16,794 bases of DNA from an uncultured Elusimicrobiales bacterium (GTDB lineage: Bacteria > Elusimicrobiota > Elusimicrobia > Elusimicrobiales > Elusimicrobiaceae): NCBI GenBank assembly GCA_934667625.1, contig CAKUMH010000015.1:1-16794 (forward strand), given 5' to 3'. The notes beneath the pieces are model-generated. The model worked only from the letters and a program-made list of their open reading frames with translations, was not told where the DNA came from and searched no databases. Positions 14,896-16,794 of the stretch are shown here, piece by piece (positions within the stretch are counted from its first letter, which is position 1; each line of letters starts with the position of its first letter). The position numbers were made by a program, and so were the translations under genes.

Positions 14896-15144
14896 TATTT
14901 AAATAAAAAACCGGAGTTGAGCTTTGGGAGGGCCTCGGCCACAAGTCGCCTCGTTGACCCTCGGCGCTCGCGGCCCCGCCTCGCCATACTCGCCTTTCGG
15001 CTGACGCCTCAAACTCGTATAAGGCTCCGGCTTTCTCGTCCCTACGCGCACCAAGCAGTTGGTGCGCTCTCTTGCTCAATATTTAAATAAAAAACCCAGA
15101 CGGTTGTCTGGGTTTTTTATTTAAATATGCGCAGAGAGGGACTC
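14896..15144. repeat. tRNA-tail/terminator/hairpin module, unit 1
   Basis: This noncoding stretch is the decayed or duplicated relative of the sequence just downstream of tRNA-Leu. It contains, in order: TATTTAAATAAAAAACC (14896-14912, repeated at 15080-15096); a GC-rich stretch; CTTTCTCGTCCCTACGC (15031-15047, identical at 15254-15270); a 9-bp hairpin with loop GCAG (15046-15067); a 50-bp inverted repeat (15079-15128); and TGCGCAGAGAGGGACTC (15128-15144), identical to the last 17 bases of the tRNA gene (15339-15355). TAAATAAAAAACC occurs three times, at spacings of 184 and 215 bp. The frames across it look like noncoding repeat sequence. Confidence 0.75.
15079..15128. terminator. 50-bp perfect inverted repeat, terminator of pilin 1
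   Basis: Arms of 23 nt (15079-15101 and 15106-15128) pair perfectly around a GGTT loop. The core is AAAAAACCCAGAC/GTCTGGGTTTTTT, which works as an intrinsic terminator in both directions; the outer part is ATATTTAAAT. Confidence 0.8.
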
Positions 15145-15153
15145 TCCTTCCGG

Positions 15154-15290
15154 TAAAATCCCTGACGGGATTTTCCTGCAGTCCGGGCTCGCGGTTTTTG
15201 CCTTGTGCGCCGCGGTGGTTTATTTTTGCGCACAAACAAAAACATCGCTCCGCCTTTCTCGTCCCTACGCAGGCAAAGCAGTTTGCCTGC
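15154..15290. repeat. Module unit 2 with compensating hairpin
   Basis: This interval lies between the two tRNA-tail copies. It holds AAAATCCC-TGAC-GGGATTTT (15155-15174), a distant inverted repeat TTGTGCGC/GCGCACAA, the shared CTTTCTCGTCCCTACGC (15254-15270), and a hairpin GCAGGCAAA-GCAG-TTTGCCTGC (15269-15290). The last has the same 9-bp stem length and GCAG loop as unit 1 (GCGCACCAA-GCAG-TTGGTGCGC) but different stem bases. No gene is supported here. Confidence 0.65.
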
Positions 15291-15303
15291 TCTCTGCATA
15301 AAT

Positions 15304-15330
15304 AAAAAACCGGACTTTCGTCCGGTTTTT
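15304..15330. terminator. Terminator after tRNA-Leu
   Basis: AAAAACCGGAC-TTTC-GTCCGGTTTTT is a perfect hairpin starting nine bases beyond the tRNA 3' end on the minus strand, with a T run on both sides. It is the counterpart of the 50-bp inverted repeat in unit 1. Confidence 0.88.
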
Positions 15331-15338
15331 GAATTTAT

Positions 15339-15420
15339 TGCGCAGAGAGGGACTCGAACCCTCAAGCCTTGCGGCATGCGCCCCTCAAACGCACGCGTAT
15401 ACCAATTCCGCCACCTGCGC
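15339..15420 (-). tRNA. tRNA-Leu(GAG)
   Basis: The 82-nt class II tRNA has a 7-bp acceptor stem (GCGCAGG with UCUGCGC, ending in one G-U), discriminator A, anticodon stem UGCGU/GCGCA, loop UUGAGGG with U33 and anticodon GAG, a short variable arm GCC-GCAA-GGC, and T arm GAGGG-UUCGAGU-CCCUC. It reads CUC and CUU leucine codons. CCA is not encoded; the bases after the discriminator are ATA, so CCA must be added by nucleotidyltransferase. A promoter lies at 15471-15499, and the leader of about 44 nt would be removed by RNase P. The last 17 bases are duplicated 211 bp downstream. Confidence 0.97.
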
Positions 15421-15470
15421 GAAAATTTTACTTAGAGGGTTTTTAAAGAACTTCTTGCGACCACCTGTAT

Positions 15471-15499
15471 ATTTTAGCAAAAAAATAAGGGCCGCGCAA
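15471..15499 (-). promoter_or_regulatory. Promoter of tRNA-Leu
   Basis: The minus strand has TTGCGC (15494-15499), exactly 17 bp, and TAAAAT (15471-15476) with an upstream TGC extension. It begins directly downstream of the secG terminator. Confidence 0.6.
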
Positions 15500-15504
15500 G
15501 CCAC

Positions 15505-15535
15505 AAAATCCCCCGCTTTACAGACGGGGAATTTT
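15505..15535 (-). terminator. Terminator of secG
   Basis: On the minus strand AAAATTCCCCG pairs with CGGGGGATTTT over 11 positions, including one G-U that exists only on this strand, around a 9-nt loop. It starts right after the secG stop codon. Confidence 0.85.
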
Positions 15536-15539
15536 GAAA

Positions 15540-15836
15540 TTATTTGCCGGGAACGGCGGGAGCCGTCGGGGCCGGAATTTTCACCTTGTCCATAACGGAC
15601 GCAGCGGACTTTTTGTTAGAGGCCACCGTCAACACGATGGACGTGCACATAAGCACCAGCGCCAAAAGTGCGGTGAATTTGTTAATCGCGTTAAAGGCCG
15701 TGGGGCTTGCGAACAAATTGTCTGCGCCCGACGCACCAAAAATACCGGCGGCGGAACCTTTGCCGCTTTGTAAGAGCACGAGCAAAATCAGCAGCAGGCA
15801 GACGATGAAATGCAAAATCAAAATAAGCGTGTACAT
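15540..15836 (-). CDS. secG: Preprotein translocase subunit SecG
   Basis: The 98-residue small subunit of the SecYEG channel stimulates protein export at the inner membrane. The first membrane helix spans about 3-22 and runs into LLQSGKGSAAGIFGASGADN, the conserved cytoplasmic loop that marks the family. The second helix spans about 53-73, followed by a short Lys- and Pro-rich tail. The frame is open further upstream, but the ATG at 15836 has AGGAGA (15845-15850) eight bases before it and gives the normal N-terminus. It is a single-gene unit with a TATAAT box at 15868-15873 and its own terminator; tRNA-Leu follows on the same strand. Confidence 0.96.
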   Translation of the reverse strand: MYTLILILHFIVCLLLILLVLLQSGKGSAAGIFGASGADNLFASPTAFNAINKFTALLALVLMCTSIVLTVASNKKSAASVMDKVKIPAPTAPAVPGK

Positions 15837-15867
15837 GGGATAACTCTCCTGTAAAAATAACACTCTT

Positions 15868-15873
15868 ATTATA
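15868..15873 (-). promoter_or_regulatory. -10 box of secG
   Basis: A perfect TATAAT on the minus strand would give a leader of about 25 nt that carries AGGAGA. No convincing -35 is seen. Confidence 0.45.
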
Positions 15874-15955
15874 CAAATTTTTACCTGTTTGTGCGTAATG
15901 GTGTTTTGTTGTTTTTTTGTGGGAAAAAGAGAATAGGCAACGGCACAAGCGGTAG

Positions 15956-15976
15956 ATGCTGAACCAAGTTCAGCAT
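15956..15976. repeat. Short hairpin repeat, ATGCTGAAC type
   Basis: ATGCTGAAC-CAA-GTTCAGCAT is a perfect 9-bp hairpin followed by GACGG, the same ATGACGG ending as the CAACGGCGAG repeats nearby and at 6658-6757. Another ATGACGGCAACGG follows at 15992. The stretch 15874-16135 holds only repeats and no supported gene. Confidence 0.55.
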
Positions 15977-16012
15977 GACGGCGCTTGTTTGATGACGGCA
16001 ACGGCACAACGG

Positions 16013-16064
16013 CAACGGCGAGATTTTGGAACCCTGCGGGCCGCCAGGCACTCCAGGATGACGG
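16013..16064. repeat. Dispersed hairpin repeat, copy C
   Basis: This is the second full copy of the 51-bp element at 6658-6708. It differs at eight positions, mostly in the paired arms (TTTTGGA with TCCAGGA), and keeps the central CCC-TGC-GGG hairpin and the ATGACGG end. Confidence 0.7.
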
Positions 16065-16135
16065 GTTGAGGAAAAGGATTTATTTTTGTGCCGTTGTTGG
16101 GCCGGTAAAATATAAAAGGGTTGTAATCGTTTTTT

Positions 16136-16175
16136 TTTTTGATAAATTTTGAGTATACTCAAAATTTATCAAAAA
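16136..16175. promoter_or_regulatory. Perfect 40-bp palindrome in front of pilin 2
   Basis: The core 16141-16170 is a perfect 30-bp palindrome centred on GAGTATACTC, extended by five T's on the left and five A's on the right to 20-bp arms with no spacer. It ends at the AAGGAAGG Shine-Dalgarno of pilin 2. The central TATACT (16154-16159) could itself be the -10 box, the same hexamer as at pilin 1. It could be an operator for a dimeric regulator, an mRNA hairpin next to the ribosome site, or both. Confidence 0.6.
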
Positions 16176-16186
16176 GGAAGGTCGTG

Positions 16187-16702
16187 ATGAAAAATGTGAT
16201 GACGGGGCGTTTAGGTGGGTTTACACTCATTGAATTGTTGGTTGTGGTGCTGATTATTGGCATATTGGCGGCGATTGCGCTGCCGCAATACGAAAAAGCG
16301 GTGGAAAAATCCCGCGCGGCGGAAGCGCTGACCAATTTGCGCGCTTTGGTGAATGCCATGCAAGTGGCTAAAATGGCCAATGGCAGCCCCGTGCAAACAC
16401 TGGATGCGCTGGATATTGAACTTTCCGGCGAAAAAATTGATGAGAGAACGGTGAAATTAAAAAATTTTACTTACGATATCCGTAATTCCACCCACCGGGA
16501 AGGGTTTGAGGTGGTTGCTACACGCAATAATGCAACGAGTGATTTACAAAAGTATTATATTTATCATTCTTATTCTGGCGAAATGATTTGCGTGGCCTTG
16601 AAACCTGCGGCAGAAACGCCGTGCAAGGCCCTGTGTGGCAATCATCAGTTTGCCCCCCATACCGCCTCCGGCGGAACGGCCAAATCGTGTTTTATTTTCT
16701 AA
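16187..16702 (+). CDS. Type IV pilin-like protein (class III prepilin) 2
   Basis: The 171-residue prepilin has a leader of 11 residues ending in Gly11, cut before Phe12 of FTLIELLVVVLIIGILAAIA. Mature Glu5 is present, and LPQYEKAVEKSRAAEALTNL continues the helix. The globular part (about 60-171) is unlike that of pilin 1 and has four cysteines in its last 45 residues. The frame opens at 16139, but the ATG at 16187 is preceded by AAGGAAGG (16174-16181) at the right distance, and the upstream codons fall within the palindrome. It is not part of a pilus gene cluster in this window. A perfect 40-bp palindrome directly upstream probably governs its expression. The exact role (pilin, minor pilin or pseudopilin) is unknown. 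Confidence 0.9.
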   Translation: MKNVMTGRLGGFTLIELLVVVLIIGILAAIALPQYEKAVEKSRAAEALTNLRALVNAMQVAKMANGSPVQTLDALDIELSGEKIDERTVKLKNFTYDIRNSTHREGFEVVATRNNATSDLQKYYIYHSYSGEMICVALKPAAETPCKALCGNHQFAPHTASGGTAKSCFIF

Positions 16703-16725
16703 AACTAAAAGACCACAGCTTGCCC

Positions 16726-16794
16726 GGCTTATTTGGCTAACGCCACTAAGCCCGGCAATTCTTTGCCAGGACTAAATAACAAAATCCCCCGCAA
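16726..16794 (+). other. Structured 3' region after pilin 2, cut by the window edge
   Basis: Two hairpins follow the pilin stop codon: GGCTTA-TT-TGGC-TAAC-GCCA-C-TAAGCC (16726-16752) and GGCAA-TTCT-TTGCC (16754-16767). At the edge CAAAATCCCCCGC (16780-16792) equals the left arm of the secG terminator (15504-15516), so another terminator of the same type is probably truncated here. Confidence 0.45.

Noticed and set aside
14780..15079. Minus-strand open frame of 99 codons across the pilin 1 end and GC-rich repeat
   Set aside because: It overlaps a firm pilin gene and repeated noncoding modules and is not supported by any motif.
15117..15595. Open frames across tRNA-Leu on both strands
   Set aside because: They are translations of the tRNA, its terminator and the repeat modules, a usual source of spurious proteins.
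1..16794. CRISPR array or insertion sequence
   Set aside because: No regularly spaced direct repeats with unique spacers and no transposase or integrase frame were found.

Overview
The window looks like a chromosomal segment from a gut-type member of the Elusimicrobiota (Elusimicrobiaceae). The basis is two class III (type IV pilin-like) prepilin genes with long, uncharacterised C-terminal domains, a family known to be expanded in Elusimicrobium, together with a FeoA-FeoB fusion, PepT, a moderate GC content and many structured intergenic repeats. The assignment rests on protein style, not on a marker gene, so it is moderate.

Layout. 1-300: a small 2[4Fe-4S] ferredoxin (minus) whose last codons lie inside a 68-bp tandem repeat that runs off the window edge. 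386-2430: a ferrous iron transporter FeoB with an N-terminal FeoA domain (plus), divergent from the ferredoxin, ending in a bidirectional terminator. 2432-4720: an AT-richer, probably transferred restriction-modification-like island on the minus strand. It holds an M.EcoRI-family adenine methyltransferase, directly followed by a DUF262 + HNH nuclease. Upstream lies a strongly structured segment of about 205 nt with four stems, a terminator hairpin and a possible 10-bp pseudoknot, which I interpret as an unidentified ncRNA or leader RNA. 4780-6613: an LEA14/WHy-like lipoprotein (minus) divergent from peptidase T (plus). 6614-6866: noncoding, with short dispersed hairpin repeats and a terminator. 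6867-14317: a long minus-strand block read from 14258 down to 6867: two paralogous DMT/EamA transporters, a HAD phosphatase, a FTCD_C cyclodeaminase-like protein, an uncharacterised helical protein, and a large GYF_2-domain membrane protein that probably has its own promoter. 14338-16794: two pilin-like genes on the plus strand around tRNA-Leu(GAG) and secG (both minus). This area contains tandem tRNA-3'-end/terminator/hairpin modules and a perfect 40-bp palindrome in front of the second pilin gene.

How the genes fit. The five upstream genes of the minus block are joined by a 4-bp overlap or by gaps of 13-27 bp, with Shine-Dalgarno sites at or inside the preceding gene's end, so they are probably one operon, but no obvious pathway unites them. 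The methyltransferase and the nuclease abut with no spacing and probably form one defence unit. The most interesting candidates for something undescribed are the structured RNA upstream of that unit, the palindrome in front of pilin 2, and the repeated tRNA-tail modules with compensating stem changes. All promoter calls and RNA folds were made by eye.
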